This document shows, in pieces, positions 11,029-18,039 of a DNA stretch of 64,000 nucleotides; positions within the stretch are counted from its first letter, which is position 1, and every line of letters starts with the position of its first letter. The stretch spans positions 81,066-145,065 of the forward strand of contig JANDLV010000003.1 of the NCBI GenBank assembly GCA_024330185.1, read 5' to 3'. Source of the DNA: Candidatus Siliceabacter maunaloa. GTDB taxonomy: Bacteria; Actinomycetota; Thermoleophilia; Solirubrobacterales; Solirubrobacteraceae. The notes below the pieces were generated by a model. It had not been told where the DNA came from, did no database searches, and was given only the letters and a program-made list of their open reading frames with translations. A program made the position numbers and the translations under genes.

Positions 11029-11331
11029 CTAAGCGTCGTGACTGTCATGCCGACCGTCGCGCTGCCACGGCCATCGACCTGAGATCTCCAGCTCGAGCGC
11101 GAAGCTCAGGAAGGTCCGGATGAAGACGATGATGGCGAGCACGCCGGCCCCGGCAAAGGTGGGGTCGACCGCGACCGTGCGGATGATGTCGGCGGCAACG
11201 AGGAACTCCAGCCCGAGGAGGATCGCCCGGCCGATCCCCTGCCGGTACTTCCCGAAGGCATCGTCCACCCCGCGGTTGCGCGTAGCCAGGACGATCGTGG
11301 CGACCAGGATGCCGATGACGATCGTCGCCAC
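11029..11331 (-). CDS. DUF1622 small membrane protein
   Basis: At least 100 residues with two membrane helices (ATIVIGILVATIVLATR and AGVLAIIVFIRTFLSFAL) ending SFALELEISGRWPWQRD, which matches the DUF1622 family. The annotated start is GTG at 11331. Family-like sequence continues upstream in frame (TFTSVIETAGKAIDVLGVAT), but no ATG, GTG or TTG occurs before an in-frame TAG near 11410. Either translation uses a rare start such as ATA near 11397, or the 5' end is damaged. A partial duplicate lies at 11925-11998. Confidence 0.6.
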   Translation of the reverse strand: MATIVIGILVATIVLATRNRGVDDAFGKYRQGIGRAILLGLEFLVAADIIRTVAVDPTFAGAGVLAIIVFIRTFLSFALELEISGRWPWQRDGRHDSHDA

Positions 11332-11494
11332 GCCGAGGACGTCGATCGCCTTTCCCGCCGTCTCGATGACGCTGGTGAATGTGTCGCTGTCGCTTATGGG
11401 CCGCGCTGACTACCGTCGCGAGCTGACAGAAGCGTGAACGCGCCCCGCCAGGACCCCGTCCCGCCCGCATGACACGGCGGGCTATCATCCGTCC

Positions 11495-11887
11495 ATGCTG
11501 ACGCGCGGCCCGGTATCTCCGGCCCTCCACGGCGTGCTCGACTACGTACTCGGAGCTGTGCTGGTATTGGCCCCCTTCGTTCTCGGATTCGATAACGACA
11601 CGGCCACTGTCGTGTCCGTCGTGGCAGGAATTGCCGAGCTCGGGGTCGCCTCGTGCACGGCGTGGTCGCGGGGCATCGTGAAGCTCATCCCGCCCCCGGT
11701 TCACGGGGTGATCGATTATGTCTTCACCGTGGCGCTGATCGCGGCACCGTTCGTCTTCGCCTTCTCCGACGACAGCGCGGCGACCATCTTCTTTCTCGTC
11801 GTCGGGATCGGCGGCGTACTGCTGGTCCTCGCGACTCGATTCGTCGCGGACGACACGCGAGGCGCCGGAACCGCGGCCGCGCGCTGA
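11495..11887 (+). CDS. Membrane protein of two tandem helical-hairpin repeats
   Basis: 130 residues made of two similar ~55-residue units: SPALHGVLDYVLGAVLVLAPFVL...IAELGVA and PPPVHGVIDYVFTVALIAAPFVF...LVLATRF. Each has the signature HGVxDY, then two membrane helices. This is like SPW-repeat or DUF4383-type small integral membrane proteins, but I cannot fix the family. The start ATG at 11495 is 18 codons ahead of the first helix. It is transcribed divergently from the DUF1622 gene. Confidence 0.75.
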   Translation: MLTRGPVSPALHGVLDYVLGAVLVLAPFVLGFDNDTATVVSVVAGIAELGVASCTAWSRGIVKLIPPPVHGVIDYVFTVALIAAPFVFAFSDDSAATIFFLVVGIGGVLLVLATRFVADDTRGAGTAAAR

Positions 11888-11924
11888 CGATCTCCCTCCC
11901 CCGTTAGCCGAGATCCGACGAGGA

Positions 11925-11998
11925 GTCGCGCTGCCACGGCCACCGACCCGAGAACCTCCAGCTCGAGAGCAGAGCACTGACAGAAGCGTGAACGCGCC
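11925..11998 (-). pseudogene. Remnant of duplicated DUF1622 gene with flank
   Basis: Bases 11925-11942 are identical to 11056-11073 inside the DUF1622 gene, and similarity continues through CTCCAGCTCGAG. It then jumps to an exact 22-bp copy (11977-11998) of 11423-11444, which lies upstream of that gene. The stretch is a second DUF1622 locus collapsed by deletion of its middle. The rest of the 11888-12084 gap holds nothing else I recognise. Confidence 0.6.
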
Positions 11999-12084
11999 CT
12001 TCCGGTCACCGGCCGAGCCGCCCGAGGGGGAGCGTCCCGTGCTAGCCCGGGCCCCTCCCGACCGCCCGCATCCCCCCGGCGGCG

Positions 12085-13068
12085 ATGCTGGATCTCAAGC
12101 GGTTGGCGGTCCTGTGCGAGGTGGGCGCCCGCGGCAGCCTGGCGGCTGCAGCGAAGGCGCTGAGCTACACGCCCTCGGCCGTGTCCCAGCAGATGACGGC
12201 GCTGTCGCGTGACATCGGCGTGGCGCTGTTCGAGCGCACGCCGCGCGGCATGCGGCTGACCGACTCGGCACACGCCCTCATCGCTCATTGCGAGGCGGTG
12301 TTCGACCGCCTCGCCCAGGCGCAGGCCGAGCTGGAGGCGATCGCCGGCGGCGTGGCCGGCCGGGTGCGACTGGGCTCGTTCCCCACGGCAACCGTCGCGT
12401 TCACCGCCGAGGCGATCGAGCGCTTCCGTGGGCTTCACCCGGGGGTCGATCTGCGCTTCGCCGACGGTGAGCCCTACGAGAGCGTGGTCCGCCTCAAGGA
12501 GCGCGAGCTCGACATCGCGGTGATCTTCGACTTCGACCACTGGACGGCGGCCACCGACTACGACGGCGCAAGCGTGTGCGCCGACTGCGACATCGAGTGC
12601 GTCGAGCTCTTCGACGACCCGTTCCACGTCGTCATGCCACGCGACCATCCACTGGCCCGCCGCGAGCAGGTCGAGCTCCCCGACCTTGCTGACGAGCGGG
12701 TGCTCGGCGCACCGTCGTCGTGCTCGCCCTGGGGGGCGGACCTCCAGCGTCTCTGCCTGGCGGCGGGGTTCCAGCCCTCGTTCGAGTCGTGCTACCGCAC
12801 GGCCGACTTCGCCGCGCTCCAGGCGATCGTCGCAACGGGCCGGGGCATCACGCTCGTGCCCGGGCTCGCCTTGATATCAGCGCACCCCGGCACCGTCGTG
12901 CGGCCGTTGCGCGGTGGCGGGCTCGTGCGCCACGTCCGTCTCGCAACCCTCGCCGGGGTCGCCCACTCACCGGTCGTGGACGCGATGGCAAAGGTGCTCC
13001 TCGAGACCGCCCGGGCTCAGGTGGCTGGATCGCATGCGCACCCGAGCTCAAATCTGACGGTTTCGTGA
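12085..13068 (+). CDS. LysR-family transcriptional regulator
   Basis: 327 residues. The N-terminal winged helix is MLDLKRLAVLCEVGARGSLAAAAKALSYTPSAVSQQMTAL (written in parts: start MLDLKRLAVL, recognition helix TPSAVSQQMTAL), followed by LFERTPRGMRLTDSA. The effector-binding domain begins GRVRLGSFPTATVAF and contains an unusual Cys/Asp-rich loop (SVCADCDIECVELF). It resembles the DNA-binding, small-molecule-sensing regulators that usually control a divergent neighbour. None is obvious here; the two-repeat membrane protein lies upstream on the same strand. The target is unknown. Confidence 0.9.
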   Translation: MLDLKRLAVLCEVGARGSLAAAAKALSYTPSAVSQQMTALSRDIGVALFERTPRGMRLTDSAHALIAHCEAVFDRLAQAQAELEAIAGGVAGRVRLGSFPTATVAFTAEAIERFRGLHPGVDLRFADGEPYESVVRLKERELDIAVIFDFDHWTAATDYDGASVCADCDIECVELFDDPFHVVMPRDHPLARREQVELPDLADERVLGAPSSCSPWGADLQRLCLAAGFQPSFESCYRTADFAALQAIVATGRGITLVPGLALISAHPGTVVRPLRGGGLVRHVRLATLAGVAHSPVVDAMAKVLLETARAQVAGSHAHPSSNLTVS

Positions 13069-13120
13069 ACACGTCTGCACGCCAGGATGTGATTGACCTA
13101 TGCCGGGTAGGTGACCACGC

Positions 13121-13540
13121 ATGATCAAGGGAGCCCTTGCCGGGTTGATCGGAGTTGCGGCGATGACCGCGGCTCAGACAGCGGAGATGCGCATCACCGG
13201 TCGGCGGCCGTCGCTGGTGCCCGGCCAAGTCGCCTCGAAGCTACTGGGTCTGGAACCCGAGGACGACGAGGCCCTCGCGCGCATCTCGACACGCATGCAC
13301 TGGGCCCACGGGGTGACCATGGGCACGGTTCGCGCGGCGATCGGCCGCTCCGGCATCGACGGTCCGGCGGCCGCGGCGGCTCACTTCGCCCTGATGTGGA
13401 CCGGCGACGCGATGCTCTACAAGCTGCTGGGGATCGCGCCCTGGCCCTGGAGCTGGAGCCTCGAGGAGCTGGCCCCCGACGTCCTGCACAAGGGTCTGTA
13501 CGCCGTGACGACCAGCGCGGCCTACGACGCCCTGAACTGA
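13121..13540 (+). CDS. Hypothetical protein with N-terminal hydrophobic helix
   Basis: 139 residues starting MIKGALAGLIGVAAMTAAQTAEM. A Gly/Ala-rich membrane helix is followed by a region with HWAHGVTMGTVRAAIGRSG and HFALMWTGDAMLYKLLGIAPWPWSW, probably two further membrane-proximal helices. It resembles small actinobacterial membrane proteins of unknown function. It is just upstream of the patatin gene on the same strand; the patatin frame opens immediately at its stop. Confidence 0.7.
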   Translation: MIKGALAGLIGVAAMTAAQTAEMRITGRRPSLVPGQVASKLLGLEPEDDEALARISTRMHWAHGVTMGTVRAAIGRSGIDGPAAAAAHFALMWTGDAMLYKLLGIAPWPWSWSLEELAPDVLHKGLYAVTTSAAYDALN

Positions 13541-13608
13541 TCGACCCTCCGCCGTCGCACCACCAAGCCGGAGATGGGCAGGGGCGGTCCAAGGGACGGA
13601 TCGCTCTG

Positions 13609-14769
13609 GTGCTCGCGGGCGGGGGCGCGCGGGGCGCTTACGAGATGGGTGTGCTGTCGATGCTGGCGCCGGTCCTGGAGGAGCAGGGCGAGCGGGTGGA
13701 GATCATCGTCGGCACCAGCGCCGGTGGGCTCAACGCCGCCTATCTGGCCGCAAACGCGCACCTGCCACTCAGCGAGGCGGCCGCGGGCGGCATGGAGGTG
13801 TGGCGCGGGCTGCGCTATCGCCACGCGATGCGCTCGCTGCTCTCCCCGGCCTCGCTCAGCCGGCTGGTCCACTTCTTCGCCACCTGCCTGGGCCTTCCCG
13901 TCCGCAGGGTGGCGAGCCTGCTGGACACCGCGCCGCTGCGAAAGACCCTCAACCGACTCATCGACTTCGAGCGCATCGCGGACAACGTCGCCGACCAGGC
14001 GTCACCGCTGCGCTCCGTGAGCGTCGTCGCCACGTCCTACGAGACCGGTCGCAGCATCGTCTTCCACCACGGCGGCGACACGCCTCCTGCCAACGAGGAG
14101 CGGGCGATCGACTACGTGGCGACTCATCTCGACGAAGCCCACGTGCGCGCGTCCGCCGCGATCCCGGTGATCTTCCCCGGCGTCGAGGTCACCGGGCCTT
14201 CGTCCTGGTGGGGCTGGTACGGAGACGGCGGGGCGCGGCTGAACGCCCCGCTGAACCCCGCGCTCGCGCTCGGCGCCGAACGGGTCATCGTGATCGGCCT
14301 GAACTCCTCGGTCGCCGCCAAGGACCTCTCGGTGACGACTCGGCCCGACCTCTTCGACGGCGCGTCGTCGCTGCTGAGCGTGCTCGCCGACCAGCTCACG
14401 GCAGACGTCGCCACGCTGACCACCATCAACGAGGCGGTCGAGCACGGCAACGAGGGGGCGGGTTCCAGGATCCCCTACATCTTCGTCGTCCCGTCCGATC
14501 GCCTGAAGATCGGCCGCATCGCCATCGACGTCTACCAGCGCCACTACAAGAGCATCCGAGCCATCCTGCGCTCGCCCAACCTGGCGCTGCTGGGGCGCAT
14601 CACCGACGCGGCGCGCAACCCGAGGCACGGCGAGCTGTACAGCTACCTGTTCCTGGCCAGGGAGTTCATGGACGAGCTGATCGAGCTGGGCCGCACCGAC
14701 GCGCAACGCTGGCTCGACAGCGAGCACGACGAATGGCCGTGGCGCTTGGGGCGCCCGACCGAGACATGA
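13609..14769 (+). CDS. Patatin-like phospholipase
   Basis: Serine lipid acyl hydrolase. The oxyanion motif is LAGGGARGAYEMG, the nucleophile elbow is IIVGTSAGGLNAAY and the catalytic Asp lies in YGDGGARLN. The C-terminal ~200 residues include a patatin-associated region with IPYIFVVPSDRL and SYLFLAREFMDELIELG. The first standard start in this frame is GTG at 13609, which cuts into the first beta strand (RIALVLAGGG). The frame is open from 13540, where the upstream gene stops, so translation probably begins there at a non-standard codon or by re-initiation. Location probably cytoplasmic or membrane-associated. Confidence 0.85.
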   Translation: MLAGGGARGAYEMGVLSMLAPVLEEQGERVEIIVGTSAGGLNAAYLAANAHLPLSEAAAGGMEVWRGLRYRHAMRSLLSPASLSRLVHFFATCLGLPVRRVASLLDTAPLRKTLNRLIDFERIADNVADQASPLRSVSVVATSYETGRSIVFHHGGDTPPANEERAIDYVATHLDEAHVRASAAIPVIFPGVEVTGPSSWWGWYGDGGARLNAPLNPALALGAERVIVIGLNSSVAAKDLSVTTRPDLFDGASSLLSVLADQLTADVATLTTINEAVEHGNEGAGSRIPYIFVVPSDRLKIGRIAIDVYQRHYKSIRAILRSPNLALLGRITDAARNPRHGELYSYLFLAREFMDELIELGRTDAQRWLDSEHDEWPWRLGRPTET

Positions 14770-14786
14770 AGCGCCGGGCGGGGTAC

Positions 14787-14941
14787 CTAGGCGGCGATGT
14801 GCCCCAGGTCCCAGTTGAGCGGGCTCATGATGGAATCGTGGACCGCCTCGAGCTGCGCACGGGAAAGGGGCGACACGAGCTCGAGGGTCTGCCGGCGCCC
14901 CCGGTGAGCAGCGCGCGGCGCCCGTGCGGCGGGTCGCTCAT
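14787..14941 (-). pseudogene. egtB N-terminal remnant (DinB-like domain)
   Basis: The residues RRQTLELVSPLSRAQLEAVH and SIMSPLNWDLGHIAA match the N-terminal DinB-like domain of ergothioneine sulfoxide synthase EgtB. The start ATG (14941) overlaps the upstream stop as ATGA and gives MSDPPHGRRALLTGG, but a +1 frameshift near 14895 separates it from the homologous part. A stop (TAG, 14787-14789) then ends it after about 45 residues, where the intact protein has about 430. The convergent patatin gene begins 18 bases on, so the rest is deleted. It cannot make a functional enzyme. Confidence 0.7.
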
Positions 14942-15354
14942 CCGAACCGTCCGCCGGGCCAGGGCACCCCCGCATACCGCTCCAGGACCGGGCCGGCCGG
15001 CGGAGCGACGACGCTGAAGACGTCGCTGCGGATGACCGTGCCGGGGAACAGCCGCGCGAACGGGTCCTGGTCGAACAGGCGCGGGGACCGCGCGACGGTG
15101 ATCGCGCCGCCGCAGTACACCTCGTCCAGCGCGAGGGTGGAGAGACACACCAGCTCGTCGCCGAGCATGGGGATCCACCAGGCCAGCGCGTCGCGCCGCA
15201 CCTGCTGTACCTCGGGCTGGTCGTACTGGATGCGCGCCCCCTCGTCGGGCCGTGCGCAGACGTGGACCCAGGCGCCGGGCACCGGGGCGCCCTCGAGGCA
15301 GCGGGCATCGATCTGGAAGCACCGGCCCTCCCAGGTGAACGCAGCCGAGCTCAC
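14938..15354 (-). CDS. Hypothetical protein coupled to AhpC/TSA gene
   Basis: 138 residues, MSSAAFTWEGRCFQID... with LDEVYCGGAITVARSPRLFDQDPFARLFPGTVIRSDVFSVV. No membrane segment and no recognised family. Its start overlaps the stop of the AhpC/TSA gene (ATGA at 15351-15354), and its stop overlaps the start of the egtB remnant. It is the third member of a coupled operon and likely cytoplasmic. The context of a thiol peroxidase and ergothioneine gene suggests oxidative or redox chemistry, but that is inference. Confidence 0.7.
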   Translation of the reverse strand: MSSAAFTWEGRCFQIDARCLEGAPVPGAWVHVCARPDEGARIQYDQPEVQQVRRDALAWWIPMLGDELVCLSTLALDEVYCGGAITVARSPRLFDQDPFARLFPGTVIRSDVFSVVAPPAGPVLERYAGVPWPGGRFG

Positions 15355-15851
15355 GGACCCTCGAAGTCGTCGCGGACGGCCCGCGAGATCGTGCGCATGT
15401 TCAGGCGCAGCTCCTGCATCGTCGCCCTCCCCCAGTACCAGTAGCCGTGATAGACGGCGTGGATCCTCAGATCGGGATGCAGCGTGAACGTCGTCGGGAG
15501 GTAGGGGTGGTGCGTGGTGTCGGTTGTCTCCCCGAGCTCCAGCCTCCCCAGCCAGCGCCGCTCGGCGTCCGAGAGGAACGTGAAGCGTGCGCCGAGCCCC
15601 GCGCGAAAAGCCGACTGCACCGCGGGCTCGTCGACGCTGACCACGACGATCCGCGTGTAGGCGACCTCGAACTCGTCCTGCAGCCTCGTGAGCTCACGCA
15701 GGTAGCGCTGCTCCTTGGGACACCACCACCCCCGCGAGAAGGCGAGGACGACAGGATCCCCAGCCGCGAGCTCAGACAGCGTGCGCGCACGACCGGTGTG
15801 GTCGGGCAGGTCGAGATCGGGGAAGCGCTCCCCGCGTTGCGGTGTGGTCAT
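15351..15851 (-). CDS. AhpC/TSA-family peroxiredoxin-like protein
   Basis: 167 codons with a thioredoxin fold. The N-terminus is RFPDLDLPDHTGRARTLSEL, the active-site-like segment is VLAFSRGWWCPKEQRYLREL with a single peroxidatic-type Cys, and the later segment is VVVSVDEPAVQSAFRAGLG...FLSDAE. The last third (TFTLHPDLRIHAVYHGYWYWGR) is typical of AhpC/TSA proteins that use one Cys. It would reduce peroxides with an external thiol. The start ATG overlaps the stop of the GH15 gene (ATGA). The upstream in-frame extension to 15890 is inside that gene and was not used. Confidence 0.82.
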   Translation of the reverse strand: MTTPQRGERFPDLDLPDHTGRARTLSELAAGDPVVLAFSRGWWCPKEQRYLRELTRLQDEFEVAYTRIVVVSVDEPAVQSAFRAGLGARFTFLSDAERRWLGRLELGETTDTTHHPYLPTTFTLHPDLRIHAVYHGYWYWGRATMQELRLNMRTISRAVRDDFEGP

Positions 15852-16579
15852 CTGCGCTCCTCTCGCTCTCGTGCTTGCTGGATACTCCACGCAGCGTTGA
15901 TGAGGCCGACGTGCGAGAAGGCCTGGGGGAAGTTCCCGATCAGGTCGCCGCTCGACGGATCGATCTCCTCGGCGAGCAGGCCCACGTCGTTCATCTTGGC
16001 CATGACGGCGTCGAAGACCGCCTCCCCGCGGTCGAGCTCCCCGGCAAGGGCAAGCGCGTTGGCGAGCCAGAAGGAGCAGATGACGAAGCTGCCCTCACGC
16101 GCGCCGGTCCACCGGCGGACGTGGCCGTCCTGCGCCAGCTCGCGCTCGATCGTGTCGATCGTCCGCCGCATGCGTGGATCGTCGGCGGGGAGGAACCCCA
16201 TGATCGCCATGAGCAGGACGCTGGCGTCCAGGTTGTCAGAGCCGAATGCGCCCGTGTAGGCGCCCGCCTCCTCGCTCCAGCCATCCCGTAGGACCGTCTC
16301 GTGCACGGCATCGCGCTCTCGCGTCCACCGCTCGACGGCCCGCTTGTCGTTGAACGTGCTCTGCAGGACCATCGTGTCCTCGAGGTACACGCGTTCGACC
16401 TCATAAGACTGGCTGGGACGGATCGACCAGTGTCCCGCGCCGGGATCGAGCAGGCGCGCAAAGGCGCTGCGGGAGTCGAAGCGGGGAGCACACCACCAGT
16501 CGATCGAGCCGTCGCGACCGACCAGGGCGGCCGAGTGACAGTCGCCCAGGAGCGCGTAGTCGCCGATCGCCGAGGCCAT
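15848..16579 (-). CDS. GH15 glucoamylase/trehalase-like protein with large internal deletion
   Basis: 244 codons against ~600 in the family. The N-terminus (IGDYALLGDCHSAALVGRDG, WWCAPRFDSRSAFARLLD) and C-terminus (AFGSDNLDASVLLMAIMGFL, GLLAEEIDPSSGDLIGNFPQAFSHVGLINAAW) both match GH15 trehalase/glucodextranase-like proteins. They are fused in frame after LEDTMVLQSTF, so about 350 central residues, including the catalytic acid, are gone. The general-base Glu region (LAEEIDP) remains. The product is very unlikely to be active. Start chosen at MASAIGDYALL, where family members begin. First gene of the ATGA-coupled operon. Confidence 0.75.
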   Translation of the reverse strand: MASAIGDYALLGDCHSAALVGRDGSIDWWCAPRFDSRSAFARLLDPGAGHWSIRPSQSYEVERVYLEDTMVLQSTFNDKRAVERWTRERDAVHETVLRDGWSEEAGAYTGAFGSDNLDASVLLMAIMGFLPADDPRMRRTIDTIERELAQDGHVRRWTGAREGSFVICSFWLANALALAGELDRGEAVFDAVMAKMNDVGLLAEEIDPSSGDLIGNFPQAFSHVGLINAAWSIQQAREREERR

Positions 16580-16799
16580 GTGCTCAGCTCGCCGCCGCGG
16601 CGACACGCGCCGCTGCCTCGGGTCGGCCAGCCACCAGGCGGGCGGCGAAGGGCGAGGCCATCGCCATGCTCGTCACGATGGCCATGTGGTCGGGGAGATG
16701 AGGGGAAGGACCGGACCGAGAGTGCAGCGCACTCCTTACAGCGCTCGAAACATGGCCTCCAAGGCTGATGCTTGTTCGGCAGCCGGCTTTGTCTTTGCC
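16580..16799. other. Intergenic, no confident gene
   Basis: 220 bases between the divergent ends of the GH15 gene and the MarP-like gene. A minus-strand frame of about 33 residues (MAIVTSMAMASPFAARLV...) could be read just upstream of the GH15 start, but it has no recognisable match and no clear ribosome site. A promoter for the GH15 operon should lie here; I see no convincing -35/-10 pair. Confidence 0.4.
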
Positions 16800-17954
16800 T
16801 CACCCCACGCACGGCCCGGTACCCACCGCCCCGCCGACGCCCTCCAGAGTCTCCTCGACGATGGCGTTGGGCACGCCGTAGCCGCCGCGTACGTCGCCGC
16901 CCACGCTCGTGGCGAAGATGGTGGTGACGACCTGGCCGTCGGCGTTCAGCGCGGGGCCGCCCGAGTTGCCCGGGCGGATCGTTCCGCGCATGATGGTGAT
17001 GCGGCGCTGGATCGGCCCGCGGCCGTAGGCGTCCTGGGTGCGGCTGTCGACGGTCTCCCCCACCCGCCCGGCGCGGACGTCGAAGGGCCCGTTGCCCGGG
17101 AAGCCCAGGATGGCCGCCTGGCTCCCCGGGTCGACATCGGCCTCGAAGTCAAGCGCCGGGGCGTCGAGCCCGTTGACCTCGAGCACCGCCACGTCGTTCT
17201 CGGGGTCGAAGGCCACCGGGGTAGCCGCCAGCTGTGGCCCGTCGCCGCCCATCTGCACCGTGGCGTCGTCTACGCCGGCGACGACGTGGGCGTTGGTGAC
17301 GACCAGCCCGTCGCCGGCCGCCCAGCCGCTGCCCACCACGCGCAGGCCGCAGGCGGTGCCCTCGATGCGCGCGACGCTGTCGCGCGCGCCGGTGACGTCG
17401 TCGTCGCGCGTGATCGCCTCCCGGGGCGCAGGAAGGTCGGGCGCCGGGCCGTCGATCTCCGGCAGCGGGTCGAGGCGCGCGAGCGCGTTGAGGATCGGCC
17501 CCGACGGGGGCAGCGTTTCGTTGAGCGACTGCAGGATGCTCGACCGCTGCACGTCGGCGCGAATGACCGCGGCGCCGGGCAGGTTGAGCGCGGCGGCGCC
17601 GGCGACCCAGGCCAGCCCGAGCCCCAGGATCGCGCACAGCGCGGCGCCCAGGAGACCGTCGAATACGCCCAGCGCCCCTCCCAGCCGTCCCTGGAGCCGG
17701 GCGCCCGCGCCCTCGAAGACGCCCGCCAGGATCGCGCCCAGGATAACCGCGCCGACCAGACCGAACAGCGGCGAGTAGGGCGAGCTCGAGTCGCCGTCCA
17801 GCAGCAGCGGGGCGATCCGCCCGCCCGCGAAGGCGCCCAGCGCGAAGCCGCCGAGGGCCAGCGCCCCGGCGACGAAGCCCCGCGCGAAGCCGATGATCGC
17901 CAGCAGCGCGACGAACACCACGATCGACCAGTCGAGCAGCGTCACGCAGCCCAT
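16800..17954 (-). CDS. MarP-like membrane serine protease (CvpA-trypsin)
   Basis: 385 codons. The N-terminal CvpA domain has four membrane helices (VTLLDWSIVVFVALLAIIGF onward). After a periplasmic linker comes a chymotrypsin-like domain with His in VVTNAHVVAG, Asp in PENDVAVLEV and Ser in RPGNSGGPAL. A Cys pair (GTACGLRV and C-terminal TGPCVG) could form a disulfide. In mycobacteria MarP cleaves the peptidoglycan hydrolase RipA and is needed for acid resistance; the same role is plausible here. Start at MGCVTLLDW. Divergent from the penicillin-binding protein gene, 85 bases apart. Confidence 0.9.
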   Translation of the reverse strand: MGCVTLLDWSIVVFVALLAIIGFARGFVAGALALGGFALGAFAGGRIAPLLLDGDSSSPYSPLFGLVGAVILGAILAGVFEGAGARLQGRLGGALGVFDGLLGAALCAILGLGLAWVAGAAALNLPGAAVIRADVQRSSILQSLNETLPPSGPILNALARLDPLPEIDGPAPDLPAPREAITRDDDVTGARDSVARIEGTACGLRVVGSGWAAGDGLVVTNAHVVAGVDDATVQMGGDGPQLAATPVAFDPENDVAVLEVNGLDAPALDFEADVDPGSQAAILGFPGNGPFDVRAGRVGETVDSRTQDAYGRGPIQRRITIMRGTIRPGNSGGPALNADGQVVTTIFATSVGGDVRGGYGVPNAIVEETLEGVGGAVGTGPCVG

Positions 17955-18039
17955 CCTGCCCGATGTGGCGCCTCTTCTCCCGCTCGCGGAGGTCCAACCG
18001 GGTGGTCGGGGCCGCTCCTCGGCATGATGTGCACTGCGA

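Noticed and set aside
13111..13608. Upstream extension of the patatin frame
   Set aside because: It overlaps the coding sequence of the 139-residue protein in another frame and is composed of low-complexity residues.
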